From the IMG/VR virus record IMGVR_UViG_3300019776_000961, positions 124,001 through 188,000 of that record: a stretch of DNA of 64,000 nucleotides; one strand, 5' to 3'. Position 1 is the first letter of the stretch. Each line of letters begins with the position of its first letter. Source of the DNA: a virus. The notes beneath the pieces are model-generated. The model was not told where the DNA came from. It searched no databases and was given only the letters and a program-made list of their open reading frames with translations. Shown here piece by piece: positions 45,083-53,493 of this stretch. A program made the translations under genes and the position numbers.

Positions 45083-45633
45083 AAAATCATTTTAATCTGT
45101 TCCATTCGTTGTTCAACTGTTCCTTTTACTCGAACAACTTTATTATGTAGAACACTTCCGTAAGTAGCTCCGCTCATTACTTCTTCAAATATCTCAATCA
45201 TCTTATTTCTAAATTCAACATCGATACTTCTCTCACCATCATCCACTAACTCAACGTCATAAGGATCAGGGTATATAATGTAATCGAGCTTATCAATGAG
45301 TTCACCATATACACCTTTTGCATAATCAAATACCCATTTAGATACTTTACCTTCTAAGTGTAAATACCCTGTATAACACAGTCCATCAAGAATACAGCGA
45401 TCTAAGATCAAACCCTGTTTCTCGTGCGATATAAGACTATTCTCAATATGTTTATTAATGATTAAGCACTGAGTAATATTACTACCAGCCTCGTTAATCG
45501 GAACATTGAATTCCCTCTTTACAAGTCTAGTTACTTCGTCAACAAAAGTAAATTGATCACTATAAAGCTCTTTACAAGCTTTCAATAGAGTCGTCTTACC
45601 TGTACACTGTGCTCCTGTAAAACTTACAATCAT
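45064..45633 (-). CDS. P-loop nucleotide kinase (AAA_28-like)
   Basis: 189 aa. Walker A is FTGAQCTGKTTLLKA; LILDRCILDGLCYTGYL is the DR motif of nucleoside/NadR-type kinases. Related to the protein at 19.5 kb. In the deazaguanine operon, so a deoxynucleotide kinase role is possible but not shown. Confidence 0.7.
   Translation of the reverse strand: MIVSFTGAQCTGKTTLLKACKELYSDQFTFVDEVTRLVKREFNVPINEAGSNITQCLIINKHIENSLISHEKQGLILDRCILDGLCYTGYLHLEGKVSKWVFDYAKGVYGELIDKLDYIIYPDPYDVELVDDGERSIDVEFRNKMIEIFEEVMSGATYGSVLHNKVVRVKGTVEQRMEQIKMILCSQLH
45089..45116 (-). promoter_or_regulatory. Sigma70-type promoter of queF
   Basis: TTGAAC (45111-45116), 16 bp spacer, TAAAAT (45089-45094); expected +1 equals ATG 45082. 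Confidence 0.6.
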
Positions 45634-45649
45634 TTAATGAGTATAATTA

Positions 45650-45997
45650 CTACTTCGCCCACTTGCCACGATGAACAATCTCAGCAATTATGCTGTATAC
45701 AGCTGCGTCAAGGAATGCATCAAATACTGATTCATTGGCAGACTCTAGACTATTCTTTCTTAGGACAAGATTAATGAGACGCTGCAACTTGTCATTCAAA
45801 CGGACAACAATTGCTGAAATAGATGCCTTGCGTTCCTCCTGAGTGTTGAGGGAGGAGCCAAGCGAGATGTTACCAGGACCGTAATCAAACTGCTTCTTAC
45901 AAAAAGTAGCATAATGATCAGCCTGAATCTTTTTGAATTCAGCACATGTTTCTGGATACTGTGTTTCGATTGTTTGGATTATTTCTTCAATTGACAT
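45650..45997 (-). CDS. DUF1599/Nmad1-like protein
   Basis: 115 aa. YATFCKKQFDYGPGNISLG and the later RLNDKLQRLINLVLRKN follow the DUF1599 pattern, also named nucleotide modification associated domain 1 because of its recurrent link to modified-DNA operons. Activity unknown. The start overlaps the formyltransferase end by 11 bp. Confidence 0.72.
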   Translation of the reverse strand: MSIEEIIQTIETQYPETCAEFKKIQADHYATFCKKQFDYGPGNISLGSSLNTQEERKASISAIVVRLNDKLQRLINLVLRKNSLESANESVFDAFLDAAVYSIIAEIVHRGKWAK

Positions 45998-46532
45998 AAT
46001 TTTTTAAAAGATCTCTCCAGAGGAGAATTGCTGCACTCTTAAGACGTGCGTTAAAATGTTGAAAGTTTGTTCTTGGGTTCTCTAACGGAAAACTTGCAAT
46101 AATCTCGCCTTCATCAACCTCCGGTGATACTCTGTGTAATACACACCCCACAACATCATGGTCTGCATTAAATGCTCTAATCTGTGGATCTTTACCTTTC
46201 AGTTCTGGATGCTCTGTAATTAAGCCAGGGTGTAAATTATAAATTTCATATTTTTCACATACTGATTTTGGAATTATACGCAGGTAACCATGTAAAGTGA
46301 CAATAGGATTCTCATACTGACTAAGAATGTCATGATAAACATTCTCATCAGGCTTAATATCAGTTTGAATAAGCTTACATCCTTTCTTTATGATTTCATT
46401 CATAAAGTAATCAATATCAGAAAGGTCTTGTTTATTTGTTACAATACAGTCTGGCTGAGTATTAAAATACATACAGAGATTTGCAATCTCTGATCCAGTT
46501 TGTGAAAAAAATGTAATCCAGGACCTCTTCAT
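45987..46532 (-). CDS. dpdN: Formyltransferase, DpdN-like (predicted preQ1 formyltransferase)
   Basis: 181 aa formyltransferase-fold protein. The catalytic N-x-H and D are present: YNLHPGLI (N99, H101) and VSPEVDEGEI (D140), as in GAR and Met-tRNA formyltransferases that use 10-formyl-THF. It overlaps the DpdA-like gene by 4 bp. DpdN is the published name for the formyltransferase predicted to convert dPreQ1 to its formylamino derivative in phage DNA; the assignment here rests on fold plus operon. Confidence 0.75.
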   Translation of the reverse strand: MKRSWITFFSQTGSEIANLCMYFNTQPDCIVTNKQDLSDIDYFMNEIIKKGCKLIQTDIKPDENVYHDILSQYENPIVTLHGYLRIIPKSVCEKYEIYNLHPGLITEHPELKGKDPQIRAFNADHDVVGCVLHRVSPEVDEGEIIASFPLENPRTNFQHFNARLKSAAILLWRDLLKNYVN

Positions 46533-47347
46533 CGACGAATAGTCTTTTTAAACATTGATGTATTATAGTTTACTGTCTCAAGCTGATCAACGCTAAATTC
46601 ATATTCAATTAAATCTGCTAGCTTTGTCGATGGCTTAAACGGCAAACCATAATCAGCATCATACTTTAAATTGTGAATAGCTGCAACAATTGGATTGCTC
46701 GTATCACAGCTTACAATGTTATGAATATTATTATCGACATAATAACGGAACTCTCTTGCAAGAGAACAACCAAGAAGGTGATGCGGTTTATCCCATCTCC
46801 AAGCACCGTATTCAATCAATTGACTAATAAACCGCTGACGACCGGAGCACCATCTCTCAAGAGAAGTCTTACCCTCACCTGTAATTTCATAGTAAGAGAA
46901 GTCGAAACTTATAGCAATCATATCTGCTGAATCTGCCATAAACATATAGCATGCAAGAAGATCATTCCACGTCTTACCCTGAACTGCACCAATTGCCTTT
47001 GTTATACAATGTTGCTTAACTTGATCAATCTTACCAGTCTCAACCCAATTACTAAAGCTTGTAACAGTACCAACAGTGTCCTCGAGAACATCAGGTACTA
47101 TAAACATATTTGGCTTAAGATCAACAGCCTCAGCTAAGAATTTATCAGAATCAAAAGAGTGTCCAAGTTCAAAGATTGAGTTGTCAAGAAGCACTTCCCT
47201 ATTATAGATCTCTCGTGAAGCTTTGAAGAAGTTTTTATATGTTGGATATTTCTCGAATAAATGTACGAGTGCGTAATCGAAATCATTATAACTACGTGAG
47301 CTTTCTAGAATAGAAATAGGAGATTCATGAGAGACTTTCATTAGCAT
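46529..47347 (-). CDS. dpdA: DpdA-like DNA guanine transglycosylase
   Basis: 272 aa TIM-barrel TGT relative. LLDNSIFELG (D55) and FIVPDVLED (D86) are the conserved substrate-binding acidic motifs; CSLAREFRYY and the NIVSCDTSNP segment fit the barrel's C-terminal strands. DpdA swaps guanine in DNA for a 7-deazaguanine base. ATG 47347 is chosen since a sigma70-like promoter puts +1 there; ATG 47341 is the alternative. Confidence 0.82.
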   Translation of the reverse strand: MLMKVSHESPISILESSRSYNDFDYALVHLFEKYPTYKNFFKASREIYNREVLLDNSIFELGHSFDSDKFLAEAVDLKPNMFIVPDVLEDTVGTVTSFSNWVETGKIDQVKQHCITKAIGAVQGKTWNDLLACYMFMADSADMIAISFDFSYYEITGEGKTSLERWCSGRQRFISQLIEYGAWRWDKPHHLLGCSLAREFRYYVDNNIHNIVSCDTSNPIVAAIHNLKYDADYGLPFKPSTKLADLIEYEFSVDQLETVNYNTSMFKKTIRR

Positions 47348-47353
47348 ATCTAA

Positions 47354-47381
47354 AATATAAATGTAAATAATAATAAATCAA
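47354..47381 (-). promoter_or_regulatory. Sigma70-type promoter of dpdA operon
   Basis: TTGATT (47376-47381), 16 bp spacer, TATATT (47354-47359); expected +1 equals ATG 47347. Its -35 overlaps the divergent late element of the spike gene. Confidence 0.68.
47372..47379 (+). promoter_or_regulatory. Late-like promoter AATAAATC
   Basis: Predicted +1 within a base of ATG 47384. A second candidate, TATAAATG at 47356-47363, would give a 15-base leader. Confidence 0.62.
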
Positions 47382-47383
47382 CT

Positions 47384-50300
47384 ATGGAATATCCGACATA
47401 TTATGGAAATTATATGGGTATCGTTGTACAGAACAACGATCCATTGCGCCAGGGTAGAGTAAAGGTATTTGTTCCACACATTACACCAACCGTGTATAGT
47501 GGGTGGACCGATCAACTCGGTAATGATGGTGATATAGCCTTTAAGTTTCTTGGTCAGAACGTCTTTAGTGATATTGATGCTAAAGTTCTTGAGAGTATTA
47601 AGAAGGTACTACCTTGGGCAAGCGTTGCTATGCCAATTGCTGGTGAAGTAGCATCCGGACGCTACCATAGTAGTGATGATTTTGGTACAACAAGTGATTC
47701 GAGTAATGTTGATGAACTACAAATTAAGGAAACAAATAAAAACCAAACAGGCGCTAACCCTGATGGTACAGGAGATAAACCTGGTAATCTTTTTGATCAG
47801 AATGCATTCATGCTTAGTGATGCATTTAATAATCCTGCTGATACCAACGTTAATAACGTTAATAAGTTAAGTTATAACTATAAGCCCGAGACATACAGTA
47901 ATAAAGCAAAAGGTGCATTTGCTATACCAAGAGTCGGTGCTCACGTTTGGGTATTTTTTACTGAAGGTGATCCTCTCAAACCTGTTGTGTTTGCCGCAGC
48001 ATTCGGTGCGAGTGATTGGGCTGGTATCTATGATGTACATTCAGATGATCTTGGTCAGGATTATCCAGGTGAATATGAAAATTTTAAAAATAAAACAAAC
48101 AATGGTGCGTATAATATCAATACCGAGACGTATAGAAACAAATACGTTATAAATCAAAAGGGAGGTACTCTATCGTTTGTTAATACTGATCAGCGCGAAC
48201 TTCTCAAGCTTACACATTTTTCAGGATCTTTTAAGGAATTTAATAATCAGGCAAATATTGAACTTGCCGTTAACAATGATCAAAAATTAGTTCTTGGTGA
48301 TTCATTCTCTACTGTACGCGGTACACGTAATGAATATTCACAGATGGACTATGACTGCGTGGTAGCAGGTGATAGTTATAGAAAAGTTGGTGACCCAGGT
48401 CGTGTCTTTTTATACGAACAGTGGAAGCAGAAAATGAATGATATAGCTGATACCAAACAATTGTTTGATATTCAGAGATGTGATGCAGTAAACGATAAAC
48501 TAAATACTAAGCTTCTTAAAATAAACTCTACCAAACAAAAGAAAGCTGGTGTGCCTGCTTTGTGTCCTGTATGTACAGATATTGATACATACAATAGATC
48601 TATTGCTGCAAATAATTTGTTTACCGATGTAACAGGTACTTTTGGCTACAAAGTTTCAGTTAGTACAAGTGATAATAATACCGGTTCAACAGGCGCAGGT
48701 GGCGGAACAGAGACATCCGGAGGCATATTACCTGTACATCAACTCGATGCAGCAGGTCATCCGTTGGATGGCCAAGCACTCTACGGTTGGACAATGACGC
48801 CGAGAGGTGTACTAATTAATAGTACTGGAGCTATTGTAGATAATGGATTCAAGCCATTAGTGCGTGTACCCGGGTTCATGCCCAACACTGTTCCTAAAGA
48901 AAAATGTCCATTATGTCTCGGACCATATGGTAAGCTACCTGGATTTAGTCCAAGCTCTTTCGGTGGCGTTTGGGTACCAGATCCTGAAAAAATTGCATTA
49001 CCTTTACAGTACGCAAGAATCATACCTGAGCTAGCAAAAATAGAAGCAGCAATGGGCAAAGGAGGTACAGAAGTAATTGAAATAGAAAAGAATAAGATTG
49101 AGACTATCGGCCTTGTAATGAACGACTGGGGTGCTATACGTGTCGATATGTTCGGTAAGTGTGAACCAGCTCAAGTTCAGGTTCATGAGACACACACTGC
49201 AATGGTTCAATGTCCAACACCCCTTGTAGAAGTTGTACAGGTTGATGATCTACCTGGTGGTACGTATACCTTAAACGTTGCAAATAGATATAGTCTTCTT
49301 GTTGGTGCAGGTGGTATGAACATGAAATCATACGGTGTTGTAAACATCTCCGGTGCCATGACAAACATTACAGGTGAACAAGTCAATATTGGTAGTGCAC
49401 TTGAAGTAACGATTGATGGCGGTAAGAGACTTGCACTTGTTGCTGACGTATTAACACTTACTCAGCGTGATAAAGATCAAGTTCTCGTTGACAGTGATCT
49501 TGGTGTTACTGGTAAGACAGTTATAAGAGGCTCACTATTCGTTGAGGGCCCTATCTTCTACAGTGAAGCTCACACTGTCGGTGCATTACACGCCACACTA
49601 CCTCACCAACACTCTGGTAGCGCTGCTCCTGGTACACCTGAGACAGGAAAAGTAACCCCAATGGGTACTGCAATAACAAGTGATACAGCTCATTTTGATG
49701 AAGTGACAGGTACACCTAGTATTGGTTCCGCTGGTGTTGATATAGGAGCTGATCCATTAACACCAGTATATATGGGCTACGGTGATACAGGTCGTGCCGT
49801 TGGTTGTTTACCGGAGGATTTATTTATTGGTGTAGCACCAACTGGAACTACGTATAATGCTACTATTCACTCTATTACTAACCCATTCCTTAACGGTTCC
49901 TGTACCATAGAAATCACATCACCTGTACCTGTGGTTGCAAAGCCTAACGTAATGCACGTTCAAACACAGTATACACCTACAACAGTAACAGCACCTGTCT
50001 TAAGTCTAACAGAGCTCGACATACAGCTTAGATCCATAGGTGACGAAATAGGTATCGTCACAGCAATTGGTACTAATATTAAAGGCGCATATATACCTGG
50101 TGCAGGTTATGGTGATATAGATACACAGTTAAATCTCCCTCTTCGCGGTCTACCAAAGATTCCAAGAGAAAAATTAATAAAAGAAATGGCAGTAAAACAA
50201 TCAGCCCTTAACGCGCCCATTGTATGTGTAGGTGATGGTGGTCATTATGATGCTATTACAATGGCACCAACCAAGTATTCATTCCTTGGCAGCAATACAA

Positions 50301-50419
50301 AGCTTGCTACTACTGTACAAGATCATAGAGCTGATTATATACGCGGTCTTGGTCAGCTGCAGGGTTCTAATGCTGCATTCAGTAACAATAGTAATGTTAC
50401 TGAATCATCGTTCACCTAA
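47384..50419 (+). CDS. Baseplate central spike/hub protein, gp5-like, no lysozyme
   Basis: 1011 aa. The N-terminus (YMGIVVQNNDPLRQGRVKVF, LPWASVAMPI) is the OB-fold of gp5/VgrG spikes, and GAFAIPRVGAHVWVFFTEGD closes it. No lysozyme motif is seen. Two Cys pairs, CPVC and CPLC, appear in the middle and could bind metal. Later parts have short beta repeats (VNISGAMTNITGEQVNIGS) and a PHQHSG motif as in spike tips. Pierces the outer membrane during injection. Confidence 0.78.
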   Translation: MEYPTYYGNYMGIVVQNNDPLRQGRVKVFVPHITPTVYSGWTDQLGNDGDIAFKFLGQNVFSDIDAKVLESIKKVLPWASVAMPIAGEVASGRYHSSDDFGTTSDSSNVDELQIKETNKNQTGANPDGTGDKPGNLFDQNAFMLSDAFNNPADTNVNNVNKLSYNYKPETYSNKAKGAFAIPRVGAHVWVFFTEGDPLKPVVFAAAFGASDWAGIYDVHSDDLGQDYPGEYENFKNKTNNGAYNINTETYRNKYVINQKGGTLSFVNTDQRELLKLTHFSGSFKEFNNQANIELAVNNDQKLVLGDSFSTVRGTRNEYSQMDYDCVVAGDSYRKVGDPGRVFLYEQWKQKMNDIADTKQLFDIQRCDAVNDKLNTKLLKINSTKQKKAGVPALCPVCTDIDTYNRSIAANNLFTDVTGTFGYKVSVSTSDNNTGSTGAGGGTETSGGILPVHQLDAAGHPLDGQALYGWTMTPRGVLINSTGAIVDNGFKPLVRVPGFMPNTVPKEKCPLCLGPYGKLPGFSPSSFGGVWVPDPEKIALPLQYARIIPELAKIEAAMGKGGTEVIEIEKNKIETIGLVMNDWGAIRVDMFGKCEPAQVQVHETHTAMVQCPTPLVEVVQVDDLPGGTYTLNVANRYSLLVGAGGMNMKSYGVVNISGAMTNITGEQVNIGSALEVTIDGGKRLALVADVLTLTQRDKDQVLVDSDLGVTGKTVIRGSLFVEGPIFYSEAHTVGALHATLPHQHSGSAAPGTPETGKVTPMGTAITSDTAHFDEVTGTPSIGSAGVDIGADPLTPVYMGYGDTGRAVGCLPEDLFIGVAPTGTTYNATIHSITNPFLNGSCTIEITSPVPVVAKPNVMHVQTQYTPTTVTAPVLSLTELDIQLRSIGDEIGIVTAIGTNIKGAYIPGAGYGDIDTQLNLPLRGLPKIPREKLIKEMAVKQSALNAPIVCVGDGGHYDAITMAPTKYSFLGSNTKLATTVQDHRADYIRGLGQLQGSNAAFSNNSNVTESSFT

Positions 50420-51369
50420 ACAGACTGAGTAAAGTATTTTACTTTACGTAGATCTTCTAGCTTTGTACCTCCTGCATAACTAATAGCGCTTTGCAGATCT
50501 TCTTGTATTTCTTGCATTTTTTGAAGATATGTCATTGTATCAGCTTCTATTAACTCTCGTTTTCCTTCAATGTTCTTATTGTGACCCTTATTGTAGAAGC
50601 TAGCTGATCCGTAGTATTCCTTTAATGTCTCACCAGTATGAGGGTCCTTAAATGTAGCTGATGGACTATCAGCGAGTTTTGCAAACATACTTCCTGCCAT
50701 AACCATTGATGCACCTGCAACAATTGCCTTAGCTATATCACCGTTACAACGAATACCACCATCGGCGATAATAGGTATATGAACAGGCATCTTATTAATA
50801 CATGAAAACATCGGCATTGTAAAACCTGTTTTATCTTTTGTTGTACAAACATACCCCTGACCAATACCTACCTTCACAACGTCAGCACCCCATTTAATTA
50901 AATCATATGCTGCTTCATTAGTTACAATATTACCAGCGATAATTTTTGTCCCGTTATCGCGAAACTTTTGTAAATGAGCTAGCGTATCCTTCATCTTCTT
51001 GTGGTGACCATGAGCAATGTCAACGGTAATAAAATCAACTCTATGTCCAGAGTTGTATAACTCTTGTAGTATTTTTATATCACTATCATTTACACCTACG
51101 CTAATTGACACAAGCCTCCAGCCCTCATAATTAGCAATTCTTACGAGTTCAACAGTATCAACATCAAAGCGATGCATGATGTAAAAATAACCATTATTAG
51201 ATAGCGTGCGAGCGGTATTAATATTAATAGTACACTTCATATTTGAAGGTACAACAGGTACGTTAAATTCAAAACCTGCGAGTTCTGTGGTTGTATTAGC
51301 GAGTGATCTTGAATCAAGATCGGAATAACTGGGTACTAAAACAACGTCTTTATAATGTAGTGCTTGCAT
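50416..51369 (-). CDS. guaC: GMP reductase (IMPDH/GMPR family, no CBS domain)
   Basis: 317 aa from ATG 51369. VPVVPSNMKC, the catalytic Cys loop GQGYVCTTKDKTG, IIADGGIRCNGDIAKAI and YYGSASFYNKGHNKNIEGK fit the Firmicute-type GMP reductase more than IMP dehydrogenase. Converts GMP to IMP with NADPH. In a phage that replaces guanine it may adjust the guanine nucleotide pool. IMPDH is the alternative. Confidence 0.8.
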   Translation of the reverse strand: MQALHYKDVVLVPSYSDLDSRSLANTTTELAGFEFNVPVVPSNMKCTININTARTLSNNGYFYIMHRFDVDTVELVRIANYEGWRLVSISVGVNDSDIKILQELYNSGHRVDFITVDIAHGHHKKMKDTLAHLQKFRDNGTKIIAGNIVTNEAAYDLIKWGADVVKVGIGQGYVCTTKDKTGFTMPMFSCINKMPVHIPIIADGGIRCNGDIAKAIVAGASMVMAGSMFAKLADSPSATFKDPHTGETLKEYYGSASFYNKGHNKNIEGKRELIEADTMTYLQKMQEIQEDLQSAISYAGGTKLEDLRKVKYFTQSV

Positions 51370-51385
51370 CACTACTAATAGTAGA

Positions 51386-51568
51386 TTACTGGTTCTTCTT
51401 TTTCAAGTAATCTTTTTTGTGGTACAACATCCAGTCGAGTAATGCCTTCTCCCAACCTACATCTCTACCTGCTTTTTCTGACAAATACCACTTATTTTCC
51501 TCTATCTGTTTCTTCTCCTCTCTGTATTTCTTAAAGAGGAGTGTATTTTCAAGAGGAAATTTCTCCAT
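51386..51568 (-). CDS. Small charged late protein
   Basis: 60 aa from ATG 51568, the predicted +1 of a CATAAATA late element; the in-frame ATG at 51592 would lie upstream of the promoter. Lys/Glu-rich and helical with a WEKALLDWMLYHKKDYLKKK tail. Function unknown. Confidence 0.6.
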   Translation of the reverse strand: MEKFPLENTLLFKKYREEKKQIEENKWYLSEKAGRDVGWEKALLDWMLYHKKDYLKKKNQ

Positions 51569-51573
51569 AAAAA

Positions 51574-51581
51574 TATTTATG
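51574..51581 (-). promoter_or_regulatory. Late promoter CATAAATA
   Basis: Predicted +1 equals ATG 51568. Confidence 0.75.
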
Positions 51582-51999
51582 GTTCCGGCCATATGTATTC
51601 TAAATTTGTAGGAACCTCAGGCCAAATATGCTTATAAAATTCAGGCTTCTTTTGTATAAGCATCGATTTGTGCGATATATGCAAATCAGTATTACCTAAC
51701 CAACCTGGCATACTATTCGTATCTCTCACATCATAATGTGCTTTAATTTTCTCTAAGCATGTGTCCTTATATCCCCTCGCTCTCCATGCAAGACAAATTT
51801 GCACACCATATTCAACCAAAGCGTTAGGTGTCTTGCTCCACATCTTCGTACAGGGATGATTAGACCAACCCCTGCCTTTTGACAAACCACGAATTTTATT
51901 AAGCATTTGTAAAACTTCCACTCGCTGCTTACCTAGGCGCTTTTGATCTAATACCTCGCCTGATTTATAAAAATCGTTATACGGAAGAAATGTTTGCAT
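51577..51999 (-). CDS. Pyr_excise/MSMEG_6728-like protein
   Basis: 140 aa. MQTFLPYNDFYKSGEVLDQK-RLGKQRVE, HPCTKMW and HISHKSMLIQKKPEFYKHIW match the family grouped with the pyrimidine-dimer glycosylase Pfam (Pyr_excise). It may act on damaged DNA, but it is not close to T4 DenV and activity is inferred from the family name only. Confidence 0.7.
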   Translation of the reverse strand: MQTFLPYNDFYKSGEVLDQKRLGKQRVEVLQMLNKIRGLSKGRGWSNHPCTKMWSKTPNALVEYGVQICLAWRARGYKDTCLEKIKAHYDVRDTNSMPGWLGNTDLHISHKSMLIQKKPEFYKHIWPEVPTNLEYIWPEP

Positions 52000-52034
52000 T
52001 TATATACAATAGAGTAATATTATTATTAATGCAA

Positions 52035-52080
52035 TAAAAAAAGGAACAGTAGTATACTACTAGTAACTTCCTCAGTTCCC
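52035..52080 (-). terminator. Terminator-like hairpin with palindrome
   Basis: On the minus strand GGAAC and GTTCC arms (52075-52079, 52043-52047) enclose the perfect palindrome AGTAGTATACTACT (52048-52061) and are followed by seven T. Ends the leftward gene at 52136. The remaining 55 bases to that gene hold no ORF I can support. Confidence 0.65.
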
Positions 52081-52135
52081 GCCAACCCGCCCCTAGTAGA
52101 ACATACTTCTGCTCCTTCGAGAAAAGTATTTAGTT

Positions 52136-52720
52136 CTATCCTCTACTCTTTTTGTAATTTTCTACTATTTGCTTTAAGGCTTTAAAATTAGAAGAGTTTG
52201 CAGTATTCTTATTGCTGAGAATAAAAATTGTAATATAGCCAACTGATTGAAAATATGGAATATCTTCACTTGAGAAAATATTCTCATACATTTTATTAAC
52301 TGAGATGTGCTCTTTAGCGAGGAGAGTAATGCACTCACTATCAATAGGATGCACACCTGGAGCTACATGTGTAGCGCAGTTATTACAGTGGAGGTCATAT
52401 TTTTTTAATACTTGTTTATATCGCTCTACAGTGTAATTGAGACCGGTATTGAGATCGTTTAAGTCATTAATTAGACCATTAAATGATGGGTGTAGATTAA
52501 ATGTTATACCTCTAAAAAATAATGGGTATACTTCTGGTTGATGTACGAAATGAATATAATCGTTTGATTTAAAATCCTTACCTAGATGATGACGAAGATG
52601 ATCATACTTGTCATTAATTTTAAATCCAATTAAGCAGAACGGATAATTGTCATCGGAAATTAACTCAAAGCCTGAAGGGTCAATTTCTTGGTCTACTGTG
52701 TTTGTATCGATTAAATTCAT
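52136..52720 (-). CDS. Hypothetical protein
   Basis: 194 aa from ATG 52720; a TATAAAAT element at 52729-52736 would give a 3-base leader. Contains HLRHHLGKDFK, CNNCATHVAPGVHP and a hydrophobic C-terminal strand (SVGYITIFIL). His/Cys richness hints at metal binding, but no family is recognised. Confidence 0.58.
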   Translation of the reverse strand: MNLIDTNTVDQEIDPSGFELISDDNYPFCLIGFKINDKYDHLRHHLGKDFKSNDYIHFVHQPEVYPLFFRGITFNLHPSFNGLINDLNDLNTGLNYTVERYKQVLKKYDLHCNNCATHVAPGVHPIDSECITLLAKEHISVNKMYENIFSSEDIPYFQSVGYITIFILSNKNTANSSNFKALKQIVENYKKSRG

Positions 52721-52756
52721 TACTACGCATTTTATACTAAGCGTAGGTAGAAGCAA

Positions 52757-53149
52757 CTATTTTACGTGTCGCAGGAATTCACTTATACAGACCGATAATA
52801 TCGAGCATACTCCAGCAATACAAGCAGCCATGACACTTGTCTTCTTATTCCAATTAATATGATGATCAGTTCTTCTCTTTTCAAACTCTTGAGTTATTTG
52901 GTATGAAATTAAATTGAATCGCTCATTAACAACATCGGTAATATTTTTAAACTTGAGCGTCATTTCAGTATCTATGGATTCAAAGCTTGAATCCATTTTT
53001 TCTTCCATGGTAGTTAGCCTATGCTCTAGTTTTGAGACCTGATTAACTAACGATGGTGCGCCGTTACCTTGATAAACCGTTCTATACAAGGAATCGAGAT
53101 CTCTGCGCATTTCTTCCATATCGCGCACTGCATAATCGTGCTCATTCAT
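52757..53149 (-). CDS. Coiled-coil protein with C-terminal membrane segment
   Basis: 130 aa. Heptad-like helices (residues 10-90) and a C-terminal hydrophobic segment (SVMAACIAGVCSILSVCISE) followed by a short basic tail. Resembles XhlA-like phage membrane proteins that act in lysis, but this is only architectural. An AATAAATA element at 53161-53168 gives a predicted 6-base leader. Confidence 0.6.
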   Translation of the reverse strand: MNEHDYAVRDMEEMRRDLDSLYRTVYQGNGAPSLVNQVSKLEHRLTTMEEKMDSSFESIDTEMTLKFKNITDVVNERFNLISYQITQEFEKRRTDHHINWNKKTSVMAACIAGVCSILSVCISEFLRHVK

Positions 53150-53159
53150 AGATTTATAA

Positions 53160-53447
53160 TTATTTATTGTTGATTGTAAAGCTATATGATAGTATGCCGT
53201 TTTTTAAGGAATATACTTTTCCAGTTGTTTTACCTTTGCTATCCTGTACAACTATTGTCAATTTATCCTGCGTTACAATAGGGCCGTTTATTATCATTAC
53301 ATTGCCGAGATTTATACTATATGATCTAACGCCACTATTTAAATCAAATACATTTATCTTATTCTTTCCGTCAATAACAGCTGAATATGCTTTAACAATT
53401 TGTGCTGGCTTATATTTTACAGCTGTTGGCGTTGATACTTTACTCAT
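53160..53447 (-). CDS. Small beta-rich late protein
   Basis: 95 aa from ATG 53447, fixed by a perfect TATAAATA element; the longer frame from 53489 would span the promoter. Alternating hydrophobic pattern (KLTIVVQDSKGKTTGKVYSL) suggests a beta domain. Probably a small virion or fibre-associated protein. Confidence 0.6.
   Translation of the reverse strand: MSKVSTPTAVKYKPAQIVKAYSAVIDGKNKINVFDLNSGVRSYSINLGNVMIINGPIVTQDKLTIVVQDSKGKTTGKVYSLKNGILSYSFTINNK
53161..53168 (-). promoter_or_regulatory. Late promoter AATAAATA
   Basis: Lies within the end of the upstream leftward gene; predicted leader of 6 bases to ATG 53149. Confidence 0.6.
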
Positions 53448-53452
53448 ATAAG

Positions 53453-53460
53453 TATTTATA
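53453..53460 (-). promoter_or_regulatory. Late promoter TATAAATA
   Basis: Predicted +1 equals ATG 53447. Confidence 0.85.
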
Positions 53461-53475
53461 ATTCCCAGGGTATCT

Positions 53476-53483
53476 AATAAATA
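53476..53483 (+). promoter_or_regulatory. Late promoter AATAAATA of the fibre gene
   Basis: Predicted leader of 5 bases to ATG 53494; divergent from the element at 53453. Confidence 0.78.
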
Positions 53484-53493
53484 ATTCAATAAT

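Noticed and set aside
47356-47363. TATAAATG as the main late promoter of the spike gene
   Set aside because: It would leave a 15-base leader, unlike most genes here, while AATAAATC at 47372 fits the usual distance. Not excluded.
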